A stretch of 64,000 bases of DNA from Wocania arenilitoris (lineage in GTDB: Bacteria > Bacteroidota > Bacteroidia > Flavobacteriales > Flavobacteriaceae). Positions 47,472-57,289 of the stretch are shown here, one piece after another (position 1 is the stretch's first letter; every line of letters starts with the position of its first letter). The notes beneath the pieces are model-generated. The model made no database searches. It was not told the DNA's origin and worked only from the letters and a program-made list of their open reading frames with translations. The DNA is taken from positions 1-64,000 of the forward strand of contig NZ_JAKKDU010000001.1 in NCBI RefSeq assembly GCF_021728535.1, read 5' to 3'. The position numbers were made by a program, and so were the translations under genes.

Positions 47472-48494
47472 ATGCCAAAAGAGCCAAAACACATCCTAGT
47501 CATTCGCCTCTCAGCCATGGGTGATGTTGCTATGACTGTTCCAGTTTTAAGAGCTTTAACACATCAATATCCTAAAGTAAAAATAACTGTTTTAACCAGA
47601 GCTTTTTTTAAGCCTTTTTTTAGAGGTTTGAAAAATGTATCGGTATTTGAAGCTGATGTTAAAGGCAAACACAAAGGCATTTATGGGTTGTATAAATTAG
47701 CAAGCCAACTTAATAAGGAAAATCATTTTGATGCTATTGCAGATTTACACAGTGTTTTAAGAAGCAAGATTCTAAAAAAGTTTATAAGATGTAAACGCTT
47801 TGTTTCCATTGATAAAGGCAGAAAAGAAAAACGACTTTTAACCTCAGGGAAACTATTCAAACAATTAAAAACCACCCACCAACGCTACGCCGATGTTTTT
47901 GAAACACTAGGGTTTCCTTTAAATTTATTAACTCCCGTTTTTCCTAAAAAAGCGCTTTTAACTCCTAAGCTTCAAATTATTTTAGGCGAAGATTCTAAAA
48001 AAAGAATTGGTATTGCGCCTTTTGCAGCTCACGAAGGTAAAATGTACCCTTTAGATTTGATGAAGCAAGTTATTAAAGTGCTTTCAAAAGATTACAAAGT
48101 GGTTTTATTTGGTGGCGGAAAACACGAAATAGCATTATTAAATGAGTTAGAAAATGAATTTAAAAACACCGTTAATATTGCTGGAAAATTAACACTTGAT
48201 GAAGAAATGGACATCATTTCAAATTTAGATGCTATGCTGTCTATGGATTCTGGGAATGCCCATATTGCTGCCATGTTAGGTGTAAAAGTAATTACTATTT
48301 GGGGTGTAACCCATCCGTATGCTGGTTTTGCTCCATTCAATCAACCTGAAGATTATGCTTTACTTGCTGATAGAAATAAATATCCTAAAATACCAACATC
48401 AGTTTACGGAAACAAATATCCAGAATACTACAAAGAAGCTTCACGAAGTATTACACCTGAAACGATAGTTAAAAAAATTGTGTCTATTATCTAA
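47472..48494 (+). CDS. Glycosyltransferase family 9 (heptosyltransferase type)
   Basis: 340 residues. GT-B fold of family 9 with ILVIRLSAMGDVAMTVPVL at residues 8-26, and SMDSGNAHIAAMLGVKVITIWGVTHPYAG near 255. Such enzymes add heptose or a related sugar to lipid A-core. The start codon lies just after a dispersed palindrome. Confidence 0.88.
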   Translation: MPKEPKHILVIRLSAMGDVAMTVPVLRALTHQYPKVKITVLTRAFFKPFFRGLKNVSVFEADVKGKHKGIYGLYKLASQLNKENHFDAIADLHSVLRSKILKKFIRCKRFVSIDKGRKEKRLLTSGKLFKQLKTTHQRYADVFETLGFPLNLLTPVFPKKALLTPKLQIILGEDSKKRIGIAPFAAHEGKMYPLDLMKQVIKVLSKDYKVVLFGGGKHEIALLNELENEFKNTVNIAGKLTLDEEMDIISNLDAMLSMDSGNAHIAAMLGVKVITIWGVTHPYAGFAPFNQPEDYALLADRNKYPKIPTSVYGNKYPEYYKEASRSITPETIVKKIVSII

Positions 48495-48504
48495 AAATGT
48501 TTTA

Positions 48505-48581
48505 TCATTCCTGCGAAGGCAGCAATCCATTTTACAACAATAAAGGGTCAATTAATAAGATTCCTGCTTTCTCAGGAATGA
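48505..48581. terminator. Long inverted repeat between convergent genes
   Basis: TCATTCCTGCGAAGGCAGCAATC (48505-48527) pairs with 48559-48581 as its reverse complement with three mismatches; each arm is itself a small hairpin of the ATTCCTGC type. A similar unit lies at 63856-63875. It separates the GT9 gene from the ferredoxin reductase gene. It may serve as a bidirectional terminator or be a repeat insertion. Confidence 0.7.
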
Positions 48582-48585
48582 CAGT

Positions 48586-49644
48586 TTAAACATCATTATA
48601 ATCAACAGTTAAAGTTGACGATGTTGGATGTGCTTGACAGGTTAAAATTAAACCTTCAGCAACTTCATTTTCTGTTAAAATATTATTTTGTCTCATCGTC
48701 GCTTCGCCTTCTGTAATGCGTGCAATACAACTACTACAAATACCACCTTGACAAGAATAGGGTGCATCTAAATCTTCATCTAAAGCAGCCTCAAGTACGG
48801 TTTGTTTAGCAGACATTTCAAAGGTGGTTGTTTCATCATCTACAACAACAGTTATTTTTGTTTTGCCACTTGTTGTAGTAACATCTTCATCTATTTCAGC
48901 AGGTTTTGCAGCTTTAAAAAGCTCAAAGTGAATGCGAGTTTCATCAATATCATGTTCGGTTAAAACATCTTTAACGGTATGAATCATGGCTTCGGGTCCG
49001 CAAAGGTAAAAGGCATCAACATCAATATGTTTGTGCTTATTTTTCATAATATAATTAACCGTGCTTTTTTCAATTCTACCAAAAATAGCATCATCTTCAT
49101 CAGCTTGACTAAACACAAATTGAATAGAAAATCGATCTTTATAAGCATGTTGAAGCTCTAAAAGCTCATTTAAAAACATGGTGTCTTTAGTTGTTTTGTT
49201 ACCAAAAACTAAAATTACTTTACTATATACCTCTTCTTCTAAAGCACATTTTATAATACTTAAAACAGGTGTAATGCCACTGCCAGCAGCAAATGCGGCA
49301 ATGTTTTTAGTTTTAGAATCATTAGGCTCAAAAACAAAGCGCCCTTTTGGTGGAGCGACTTCTAAAGTATCACCAGCTTGTAACGTATTGTTGGCATACG
49401 ATGAAAATGTACCATCTTCAACCTCTTTTACGGCTACTTTTACTTCGCCACTTTTAGGCGAAGAACAAAGCGAGTAATCTCGACGCACCTCATTTCCATC
49501 AATTTCGGTTTTTAAAGTAATATATTGTCCTGCTTTAAATATAAAAGTGTTTTTTAAGTTTTCAGGGATATTAAAACTAATACTTATGGCTTTATTAGTT
49601 TCTCTTTTTATTGCTTTTATACTGAGTTTATGAAATGATGACAT
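48586..49644 (-). CDS. PaaE-like NAD(P)H ferredoxin reductase with C-terminal 2Fe-2S domain
   Basis: 352 residues from ATG 49644 (an in-frame TTG 18 bp upstream is less likely). FAD-binding RDYSLCSS near 55, NAD(P)-binding AAGSGITPVLS near 119, and a plant-type ferredoxin domain with Cys spacing C-x4-C-x2-C (SCQGGICSSC) near 305 and a last Cys in LTCQAHP. It passes electrons from NAD(P)H to an oxygenase or similar partner. No partner gene is adjacent. Confidence 0.88.
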   Translation of the reverse strand: MSSFHKLSIKAIKRETNKAISISFNIPENLKNTFIFKAGQYITLKTEIDGNEVRRDYSLCSSPKSGEVKVAVKEVEDGTFSSYANNTLQAGDTLEVAPPKGRFVFEPNDSKTKNIAAFAAGSGITPVLSIIKCALEEEVYSKVILVFGNKTTKDTMFLNELLELQHAYKDRFSIQFVFSQADEDDAIFGRIEKSTVNYIMKNKHKHIDVDAFYLCGPEAMIHTVKDVLTEHDIDETRIHFELFKAAKPAEIDEDVTTTSGKTKITVVVDDETTTFEMSAKQTVLEAALDEDLDAPYSCQGGICSSCIARITEGEATMRQNNILTENEVAEGLILTCQAHPTSSTLTVDYNDV

Positions 49645-49766
49645 ATATAAGATTTTTAGCAAAAATAGTGAAGTTGGTTTTTAAATTTTAACTTTATTTG
49701 TAACAATTGCAGTAAAACGTTTACTAACTGATTGAACTAAATTTAAAAATAAAACTAACCAAAACT

Positions 49767-51243
49767 ATGATTAAGCATTTTATAAATTTAGAATGGAAGG
49801 CGTTTTTTAGATCGGCTAGCTTAGGCAAAAGCATTGCTATTAAAATATTTATGGGCTTTATGGCTCTATATTTTATGGTTATGTTTCTTATCATGGGGTT
49901 TTTTATGGATAAAATTTTAAAAGAGATTTATCCAGATTTAGATGCATTAGTTGCTTTTAATGGGCTTTTATTTTTTTGGATAATAGGCTTTACTTATTAG
50001 GTTCTTTTTTCAAAAACTACCAGTAATGAGTGTTAAGCCACTACTAACACTCCCAATAAAACGCAAATCTGTAGTTAATTTTGTTTTAAGAAAATCAGCT
50101 CTATCATTCATAAATTTTTTACCACTATTCGCCATTATTCCTTTTGGAATTAAATTAATTGCAAACGATTATAAAGCATCAACAGTTTTGGTTTGGATGT
50201 TTGTTATTGTACTCATTACATTAATCAACAATTTTTTAAATTTTATTATTGAAAGCTTATCTGCTAAAACAGAGCTTTCCTTTTTGCCAATTATTGTTTT
50301 TGTAGGTTCTCTTTTTGCATTAAATCATTTTAATATTTTAAATATAGCTAAGTTGCTTTCAAATGGGGTAACGGCAATTACTAAAAACCCAATTTTAGTA
50401 ATCATTCCAATTTTAACCTTAATTGGGTTGTATGTATATAATTTTAAAATTTTAAGACAAAAACTGTTCTTAGATAACGGGTTAAAAACAAAGGTAAAAG
50501 AGGTAAACGCTTCAAATCTTGAATGGACTAAAAACTTTGGCGATATAGCCCCTTTTCTGCAATTAGATTTAAAACTAATTTGGAGAAACAAACGTACTAA
50601 ATCGTCAGCTTTTTTAGTCTTAATTGGTTTGTTATATGGTTTGTTTTTTTATCCGCAACCAACGTATCAAAACATGCCTTGGTTTTTTATGTTTATTGGT
50701 GTGTTTTCAACAGGAATCTTCTTAATCAATTTCGGGCAGTTTATACCAGCTTGGGATAGTGGTTATTACAAACTCCTTATGAGTCAAAATATTAAGTACG
50801 AGCAATATTTAAAATCTAAGTTTACTTTAATGGCAGTAAGTGTAGTTATTTTATTTGTATTAGGAATCCCGTACGTGTATTTTGGGTGGAAAATTTTACT
50901 AGCACATTTTGCCGCTACTATTTATAATATAGGCGTTAACACACATGTAATTTTATATGGAGGGGCTTTTAACCGAAAAAAAATAGATTTAAGCCAAAAA
51001 GCAGCCTTTAATTACCAAGGTACGGGCGCAGTACAATGGTTAATTGGTATTCCACTTTTATTACTACCCATGGGTTTATTTGCGTTATTTTATTTTTTAA
51101 TAGGATTCGAAATTGCCTGTTTAATCTTAGCAATAATGGGAGTAATTGGCATTGTTTTTCATCAAAAATTAATGAATACAATTACACAAAAATACATAGA
51201 ATCAAAACATAAAATGATTAGTGCCTTCGATCAAAATAACTAA
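49767..51243 (+). pseudogene. DUF5687-like ABC transporter permease, frameshifted
   Basis: Two open frames together give a full-length permease of about 490 residues. The first ends at TAG 49998-50000 after FFWIIGFTY. The second is open from 49987 and reads ALLIRFFFQKLPVMSVKPLL, which continues the family pattern. The indel therefore lies within 49987-49997 (net +1 or -2). The rest has the expected membrane helices. It is either a damaged gene or a sequence error. The partner ATPase gene follows. Confidence 0.78.
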
Positions 51244-51251
51244 AAGAATAT

Positions 51252-51956
51252 ATTATAACATCAAACCTTTCAAAAAAATATAACAATAATACAGTTTTAA
51301 ATATTGAAAACTTAGATATTCCTAAAGGACAAAGTTTTGGTTTAGTAGGTAATAACGGCGCAGGAAAAACAACTTACTTTAGCTTATTGCTTGATTTAAT
51401 ACAACCAACAACAGGCTATATTAAAAGCAATAACATAAAAGTAAGTGAAAGCGAAGATTGGAAACCATTTACCTCTGCTTTTATAGACGAAAGCTTTTTA
51501 ATAGGCTATTTAACAGCCGAAGAATACTTCTATTTTATTGGCGAATTACGCGGACAAAACAAAGCTGATGTTGATAAATTAGTCAGTCAGTTTGAAGATT
51601 TTTTTCATGGGGAAATTCTAGACCAAAAAAAATATTTGCGCGATTTAAGTAAAGGAAACCAGAAAAAAGCAGGTATTGTTGCAGCACTAATTGGCAATCC
51701 TGAAGTTATTATTTTAGATGAACCCTTTGCAAATCTAGATCCAACGACTCAAATTCGACTGAAAGGCATTGTTAAAAATTTAGCCGAAAAACAAGGCGTA
51801 ACTGTTTTAATTTCCAGTCACGATTTAATGCATGTAACCGATGTTTGTGAGCGTATTGTAGTACTTGAAAAAGGTGAAATAGTTAAAGATTTAGCGACAA
51901 GTGAAGCCACTTTAAAAGAACTTGAAGCACATTTTTCTGAAACGCAGGTAGTTTAA
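51252..51956 (+). CDS. ABC transporter ATPase without a standard start codon
   Basis: The open frame is continuous from 51240, and the family N-terminus begins at ATT 51252 (reading IITSNLSKKY). There is no ATG, GTG or TTG before Walker A. Walker A GNNGAGKTT is near residue 38, the signature LSKGNQKK near 138, and Walker B VIILDEPFANLD near 156. Total length 234 residues. The first standard start (TTG 51387) would delete Walker A. Either ATT is used, possibly coupled to the upstream stop at 51241-51243, or the gene is dead. Its partner permease is frameshifted. Confidence 0.72.
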   Translation: MITSNLSKKYNNNTVLNIENLDIPKGQSFGLVGNNGAGKTTYFSLLLDLIQPTTGYIKSNNIKVSESEDWKPFTSAFIDESFLIGYLTAEEYFYFIGELRGQNKADVDKLVSQFEDFFHGEILDQKKYLRDLSKGNQKKAGIVAALIGNPEVIILDEPFANLDPTTQIRLKGIVKNLAEKQGVTVLISSHDLMHVTDVCERIVVLEKGEIVKDLATSEATLKELEAHFSETQVV

Positions 51957-52196
51957 AAGCCAATTGATTTTACAGTTAAATCCAAAAAGATGCTTATTTT
52001 TACGGTTGTATATAATAATAGCTGTACTTTTCAGTTATTTATTAGACTAAAAAAACCAGCATTGAAATGAGCACAAATAAATTTATTTTTTTGTTTGACT
52101 TCATAAAAAATATAATTTTTTGTGAGAAAGCGAAGCGGTTGATTTGCGTAGGAAATTTTTATTTTATTCCATTTAAAAATAAAAATTTTTAAGTAA

Positions 52197-54758
52197 ATGA
52201 AAGTACCAATTAAAGCCATACTACTTATAGTTTTTTATATTGTTATGGTAACAGGTTGTTCTAGAAAAAAAGACAATTTTGTTAGTCGAAATTATCATGC
52301 CGTTACTGCCGAATTCAATGCGCTTTATAATGGCTACTTAGCCTTAGAACAAGGAAGAAACAGCTTAAACGAAAGCTACAATGATGATTATTGGGAAATT
52401 CTTCCCATCGAGCGCATGCAAATACAAGAAGACATTGTGTTGCCTGGGCAATCTAAAAACGAAAACTTTAATAGAGCCGAGGAAAAAGCGGTAAAAGCCA
52501 TTCAAAAGCATAGTATAAATATTGAAGGCAGAGAAAAAAACCCACAAATAGACGAGGCATATTTGCTTTTAGGTAAAGCACGTTATTTCGATCAGCGATT
52601 CGTTCCAGCTCTAGCTGCATTTAATAATATTCTTAATAAATACCCTACTAGCGATAAAATAAATCAAGTAAAAATTTGGCGCGAGAAAGCAAATATCCGT
52701 TTAGAAAACAACGAAATTGCCATAAAAAAACTAAAACGTTTATTGGATGAGGAAGAGTTAGAAGATCAGGATTTAGCAGACGCCACATCTATTTTAGCTC
52801 AAGCCTATTTAAACACTAAATCTGTAGATAGTGCCATTACACAATTAGAAATTGCTGCAAACGCCACAAAAAATAACGACGAGCGGGGGCGTTACCGATT
52901 TATACAAGGGCAACTTTACAATACATTAGGCTACAAAGACAGCGCGAATATTGCTTTCGATAAAGTTATTGAACTCAACAGAAAAACACCTCGAATTTAC
53001 ATGATTAGTGCTCATATTGAAAAAATTAAAAATTTCGATTATGAAACTGGAGATAAATATGCGCTTTTAGAACATCTTACAGAACTTGAAGAAAACAGAG
53101 AAAACAGACCATATTTAGATAAAATTTATCATCAAATTGGGGAACACTATTTAAAGAATCAATCAGATTCTTTAGCAGTAACTTACTACAATAAATCGCT
53201 GCGAACCAACTCTCAAGACAAATTGCTAGTAGCAAAAAATTATGAGACTTTGGGCGACATGAATTTCGATAAATCGATGTATGAAGTCGCAGGTAATTAT
53301 TACGATAGCACCATGGCAAGTTTGGTATTAAACTCTAAGCCATATCGTGTTATTAAAAGGAAAAGAGATAATTTAGAAGATGTTATTTATTATGAAAATA
53401 TAGCCCGTGTAAATGATAGTATTTTGCAATTAGTAAATTTTTCTGAAACAGAAAGGCTGGAATATTTTGAGTCTTTTGTTGAAGCCCTAAAAATTAAGGA
53501 TGAAGAAGAAAAAGCTAAAGCAGAAGCAGCAGAACGTAATGCAGCAGGATTAGCAACTATAGACAATAAAATTGGTAATCAATCACAAAATAATGCTGCT
53601 CCAAACCAAGCGGCACTGTTTTATTTTTACAACCCAACTACAGTGGCGTATGGTAAAAACGAATTTATTAAAATTTGGGGTAATAGAACTTTAGAAGATA
53701 ACTGGCGATGGGCTAACAAAACAACATCTAGTGCAGGAAATAATGCATCAGATATAAATATTGTAGATACAGCATCAGACGAAGAGCGTTTAGACCCTCA
53801 ATTTTATATCTCAAAAATCCCAACCGAAGAAAAGGCAATTGATAGTATTTCAAAAGAACGCAATTTTGCGTACTATCAATTAGGACTCATTTATAAAGAG
53901 AAATTTAAAGAATACAACTTATCAAAAAACAAGTTTCAAAATTTATTAAGTAGTAATCCTGAAGAACGCCTCATATTACTTTCAAAATATAATTTATATA
54001 AGATTTATCAATTACTGGGAGAAAACGATGAAGCTTTAATTGCTAAAAACGAGATTGTTACCAACTATCCAGATTCGCGTTATGCTACAATTTTAAACAA
54101 TCCAGATTTAGCAAATCTAAAAGATGAAAATAGCCCTGAAAATATTTACGAAGCCATATATACGCAACACGAAAATCAACAATACGCAGAGGTAATCTCT
54201 AAATGCGAAAACTATATTAATGTATTTGATGGCGACCCCATTGTTTCTAAATTCGAACTTTTAAAAGCTACCGCCACAGGTAGATTGTTTGGTTACGAAG
54301 CTTATAAAAAAGCTATAAATTATGTGGCCATAACCTTTGCAAATACAGAGGAAGGTAAACAAGCCCAAAAAATTGAAGAGGAGCTTTTACCAAAAATATC
54401 GGCTACAGATTTTATTGAAGAAACCGAAGATGTTTCAACAAATTTTAAAGTGATATACAAATTTGAAAATACCGAGTTAGAGAACATAGAAATGTTTCAA
54501 AAAACATTAGATTCTGTTTTAAAAAACATTAAATATTACAATTTAAAAACATCGGTCGATGTTTATAACCCAAATACAACATTCGTTATAATACATGGTT
54601 TAAAAAATGCTCAAGTTGCTAAAACTTTCGATCAATTATTAACTAAAGAAGATAAACAAAAAATAACAAAACCTTATTTTGCAATATCATCTGCAAATTA
54701 TCAAATCGTTCAGATTCATAAAAATCTAGATACGTATTTAAGTCTAAGTAATAAATAA
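52197..54758 (+). CDS. sprE: Type IX secretion/gliding lipoprotein SprE (PorW)
   Basis: 853 residues. The signal peptide has its lipobox at Cys21 (VTGC). The N-terminal region contains NYHAVTAEFNALYNGY and LPIERMQIQEDIVLPGQS, which I recognise from SprE of Flavobacterium johnsoniae. TPR-like repeats fill about 115-390 and 560-720. SprE/PorW is needed for type IX secretion and gliding; it links the PorKN ring to other machinery at the outer membrane. The 240-bp upstream gap holds no visible gene. Confidence 0.85.
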   Translation: MKVPIKAILLIVFYIVMVTGCSRKKDNFVSRNYHAVTAEFNALYNGYLALEQGRNSLNESYNDDYWEILPIERMQIQEDIVLPGQSKNENFNRAEEKAVKAIQKHSINIEGREKNPQIDEAYLLLGKARYFDQRFVPALAAFNNILNKYPTSDKINQVKIWREKANIRLENNEIAIKKLKRLLDEEELEDQDLADATSILAQAYLNTKSVDSAITQLEIAANATKNNDERGRYRFIQGQLYNTLGYKDSANIAFDKVIELNRKTPRIYMISAHIEKIKNFDYETGDKYALLEHLTELEENRENRPYLDKIYHQIGEHYLKNQSDSLAVTYYNKSLRTNSQDKLLVAKNYETLGDMNFDKSMYEVAGNYYDSTMASLVLNSKPYRVIKRKRDNLEDVIYYENIARVNDSILQLVNFSETERLEYFESFVEALKIKDEEEKAKAEAAERNAAGLATIDNKIGNQSQNNAAPNQAALFYFYNPTTVAYGKNEFIKIWGNRTLEDNWRWANKTTSSAGNNASDINIVDTASDEERLDPQFYISKIPTEEKAIDSISKERNFAYYQLGLIYKEKFKEYNLSKNKFQNLLSSNPEERLILLSKYNLYKIYQLLGENDEALIAKNEIVTNYPDSRYATILNNPDLANLKDENSPENIYEAIYTQHENQQYAEVISKCENYINVFDGDPIVSKFELLKATATGRLFGYEAYKKAINYVAITFANTEEGKQAQKIEEELLPKISATDFIEETEDVSTNFKVIYKFENTELENIEMFQKTLDSVLKNIKYYNLKTSVDVYNPNTTFVIIHGLKNAQVAKTFDQLLTKEDKQKITKPYFAISSANYQIVQIHKNLDTYLSLSNK

Positions 54759-54772
54759 AAATTAATAACATT

Positions 54773-55192
54773 ATGTTCTCTGATAATAAAAAAGACAAAC
54801 AAAAGACAGAAGGAACATCGAGTCAAAACATTATATCTAAAGGCACTAAAATAGTAGGTGACTTTAATAGCGAAGGCGATTTTAGAATTGATGGGATTAT
54901 AGAAGGAAACATTAAAACCACAGGAAAAGTAGTAGTAGGAAAAGCTGGTTTTATTAAAGGAACTTTACAGGGCACCGATGCTTATTTTGAAGGTAAGTTT
55001 TCAGGAAAACTATCACTATCTGGTACGCTTACATTAAAAACGGCGGCACATATTGAAGGCGAAGTAGTAGTTGGAAAGCTAGCTGTAGAACCTGGTGCAA
55101 CTTTTAATGTAGCCTGTGTTATGAAAGGTACCGTAAAAGAAATGAATAAAGGTGGGCAACAAAGACAATCAGAAACCGAAAAAACAGCTTAA
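54773..55192 (+). CDS. Bactofilin-like polymer-forming protein
   Basis: 139 residues. The DUF583 beta-helix core with repeated GxI/V-x-G pattern (FRIDGIIEGNIKTTGKVVVG) spans about 30-120, and both ends are polar and flexible. Bactofilins self-assemble into filaments that scaffold cell-wall or polysaccharide machinery. The 3' end overlaps atpZ by 41 bp. Confidence 0.88.
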   Translation: MFSDNKKDKQKTEGTSSQNIISKGTKIVGDFNSEGDFRIDGIIEGNIKTTGKVVVGKAGFIKGTLQGTDAYFEGKFSGKLSLSGTLTLKTAAHIEGEVVVGKLAVEPGATFNVACVMKGTVKEMNKGGQQRQSETEKTA

Positions 55193-55382
55193 AAACGCTG
55201 TTGTTCTTATGGGAATAGGCATGCAAATGGGTGTTACTATTTACCTATTTGTTTTGTTGGGTAAATGGTTAGATACAAATTATAATGACGGCGAAAAGTT
55301 GTATCTAATTATAATGACACTTTTAGGAGTTGCTATATCTCTTTATGCTGTTTTAAAGCAAATCAATCGAATTAAATATTAA
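55152..55382 (+). CDS. atpZ: AtpZ/AtpI-like ATP synthase assembly protein
   Basis: 76 residues with two transmembrane helices (about 16-38 and 47-67) and the GIGMQMGVTIYLFVLLGKWLD pattern of the AtpZ/ATPase_gene1 family. Such proteins help c-ring assembly or ion uptake for the synthase. The start is GTG at 55152 inside the bactofilin gene. An ATG at 55209 would cut into the first helix, so GTG is preferred. It shares one base with the next start. Confidence 0.8.
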   Translation: MGNKDNQKPKKQLKNAVVLMGIGMQMGVTIYLFVLLGKWLDTNYNDGEKLYLIIMTLLGVAISLYAVLKQINRIKY

Positions 55383-55768
55383 TGAGAAACCCCTTTTTTC
55401 GTTTTTCAATTAAAGCAATTATTCTTTTATGCGTTGTTTTCTGCGTTCATATTTTAATTTTAAATATATCCAATTTATCAGTATTTGAAAACAGAATAGT
55501 GCTTTCTTATTGCATTAATCTAGTTTTAGTAATTATAGTTTTTGGATTACTTTACTTATTAAAAGAAAAATATAAAGCACAACTAGGATTTCTGTTTTTA
55601 ATTGGAAGTTTCTTAAAATTTGCTGTTTTTTTTATTGTTTTTTATCCTTTTTACAAGCAGGATGATGTAATTACAAAACTTGAATTTGCAGCTTTTTTTG
55701 TGCCATATGTAGTTGGCTTAATTTTAGAGACTTTTAGCTTGAGTAAATGGCTAAATAAATTAGACTAA
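55382..55768 (+). CDS. Small membrane protein before atpB (DUF6168-like)
   Basis: 128 residues with four transmembrane helices. It occupies the place of atpI-like genes between atpZ and atpB in Flavobacteria. I recall the DUF6168 family there, but no function is proven. It is coupled to atpZ by TAATG. Confidence 0.7.
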   Translation: MRNPFFRFSIKAIILLCVVFCVHILILNISNLSVFENRIVLSYCINLVLVIIVFGLLYLLKEKYKAQLGFLFLIGSFLKFAVFFIVFYPFYKQDDVITKLEFAAFFVPYVVGLILETFSLSKWLNKLD

Positions 55769-55821
55769 ATTTATTATAATTCACATAAAATAATTCATAT
55801 AAAATAAAACCAAAAATAGTT

Positions 55822-55850
55822 TTGGTTTTTGAGATAAAAACATACCTTTG
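55822..55850 (+). promoter_or_regulatory. atpB operon promoter, TTG-N18-TACCTTTG
   Basis: The -33 TTG is at 55822-55824 and the -7 TACCTTTG at 55843-55850, separated by 18 bp, in the expected range for Bacteroidota. The ATG of atpB is 34 bp downstream of the -7 box. This is the best promoter match in the window. Confidence 0.78.
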
Positions 55851-55884
55851 CACCGATTTTTAAGCCACTATTATTTAAAGTGAT

Positions 55885-56967
55885 ATGCGAAGAAAAATAT
55901 CTTTAAAGCCAATTACATTATTACTATTTATAGTAACTTTTGTTACTTACAGTCAAGAAGAGCACGGACATGCAGATTCTGGTAGTGATAAAAAGTCTGA
56001 AGTAAAAGCATACATCCAACATCACCTGAAGGATTCATACGATTTTAATCTATTTTCTTGGACTACCGATTCTGGTGAAGAAAAACACTTTGGGTTTTCT
56101 TTACCTGTAATTCTTTGGGATGGAGGTTTAAAAGTATTCTCTTCATCTAAATTTCATCATGGAGAAACTGTTGCAGAAGTTGATGGTAATTACTATAAAA
56201 ATTATCATGGTAAAATTTATAAGACTGATGCAGAAGGAACTATTAACTACGATGCAGAGCATCATGCTACAAACGAAAAACCACTAGACTTTTCAATTAC
56301 TAAGAACGTCACTATGATTATGATGGTTTTTGCTATTATGTTCTTTATGTTTAGTCGTATGGCAAAATCATACAAGAAAAATAATGGTATGCCAAAAGGG
56401 ATGGGTCGTTTTTTAGAGCCTATTGTTCTTTATGTTAGAGATGAAATTGCAAAACCTAATATTGGAGAAAAGTATTATAAGAGATATATGAGTTATTTAT
56501 TAACCGTATTTTTCTTTGTTTGGATTGTTAACTTATTTGGCTTAACACCAATAGGCATGAATGTAACCAATAATATAGCTGTTACATTATGTTTGGCATT
56601 AATAACGTATATAATCACAACATTTTCAGGTAATAAAAATTACTGGAAACATATTTTCTGGATGCCAGGTGTACCGGTTCCTATGAAAATAATATTAGCG
56701 CCAATTGAATTGTTAGGAACTATCATTAAACCATTTGCATTAATGATTCGTTTGTATGCTAACATTACAGCAGGTCACGTAGTATTAATGAGTATTATAG
56801 GAATGGTATTCTTATTCCAAAATTGGTTAGGAAGCGGTTTATCATTTATGTTAGCGTTTGTTTTAGCTATTTTAGAATTGTTAGTAGCAGCATTACAAGC
56901 GTATATATTTACTGTGCTTTCGGCGCTATATTTTGGTATGGCTGTTGAAGAGCATGATCATCACTAA
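55885..56967 (+). CDS. atpB: ATP synthase F0 subunit a
   Basis: 360 residues. A signal-like N-terminus (residues 1-24) leads into a His-rich periplasmic stretch of about 110 residues, as in other Bacteroidota. Five to six transmembrane helices follow. The proton-channel motif is IKPFALMIRLYANITAGHVV with the essential Arg near 290, and the C-terminal helix ends EEHDHH. It forms the stator half-channels next to the c-ring. Confidence 0.94.
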   Translation: MRRKISLKPITLLLFIVTFVTYSQEEHGHADSGSDKKSEVKAYIQHHLKDSYDFNLFSWTTDSGEEKHFGFSLPVILWDGGLKVFSSSKFHHGETVAEVDGNYYKNYHGKIYKTDAEGTINYDAEHHATNEKPLDFSITKNVTMIMMVFAIMFFMFSRMAKSYKKNNGMPKGMGRFLEPIVLYVRDEIAKPNIGEKYYKRYMSYLLTVFFFVWIVNLFGLTPIGMNVTNNIAVTLCLALITYIITTFSGNKNYWKHIFWMPGVPVPMKIILAPIELLGTIIKPFALMIRLYANITAGHVVLMSIIGMVFLFQNWLGSGLSFMLAFVLAILELLVAALQAYIFTVLSALYFGMAVEEHDHH

Positions 56968-56995
56968 AGAAGTGATTTTAAAATTGAATGTTTAA

Positions 56996-57208
<213 letters not shown>

Positions 57209-57220
57209 AACAAACAAAGA

Positions 57221-57249
57221 AACAGCTATAACGGTTGGTTATAGCTGTT
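57221..57249 (+). terminator. Hairpin between atpE and atpF
   Basis: AACAGCTATAAC (57221-57232), loop GGTTG, GTTATAGCTGTT (57238-57249), followed by CTTTTTAG. The 12-bp stem is perfect. In the middle of an operon it could act as a partial terminator or protect the atpBE mRNA, giving more subunit c. Confidence 0.75.
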
Positions 57250-57289
57250 CTTTTTAGTTAAACAGAAATTGTTTTAGAATTATAGTATT

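Noticed and set aside
49987-50000. Programmed ribosomal frameshift in the permease gene
   Set aside because: There is no slippery heptamer within the allowed interval and membrane permeases of this family are not known to use recoding. A mutation or sequence error is preferred.
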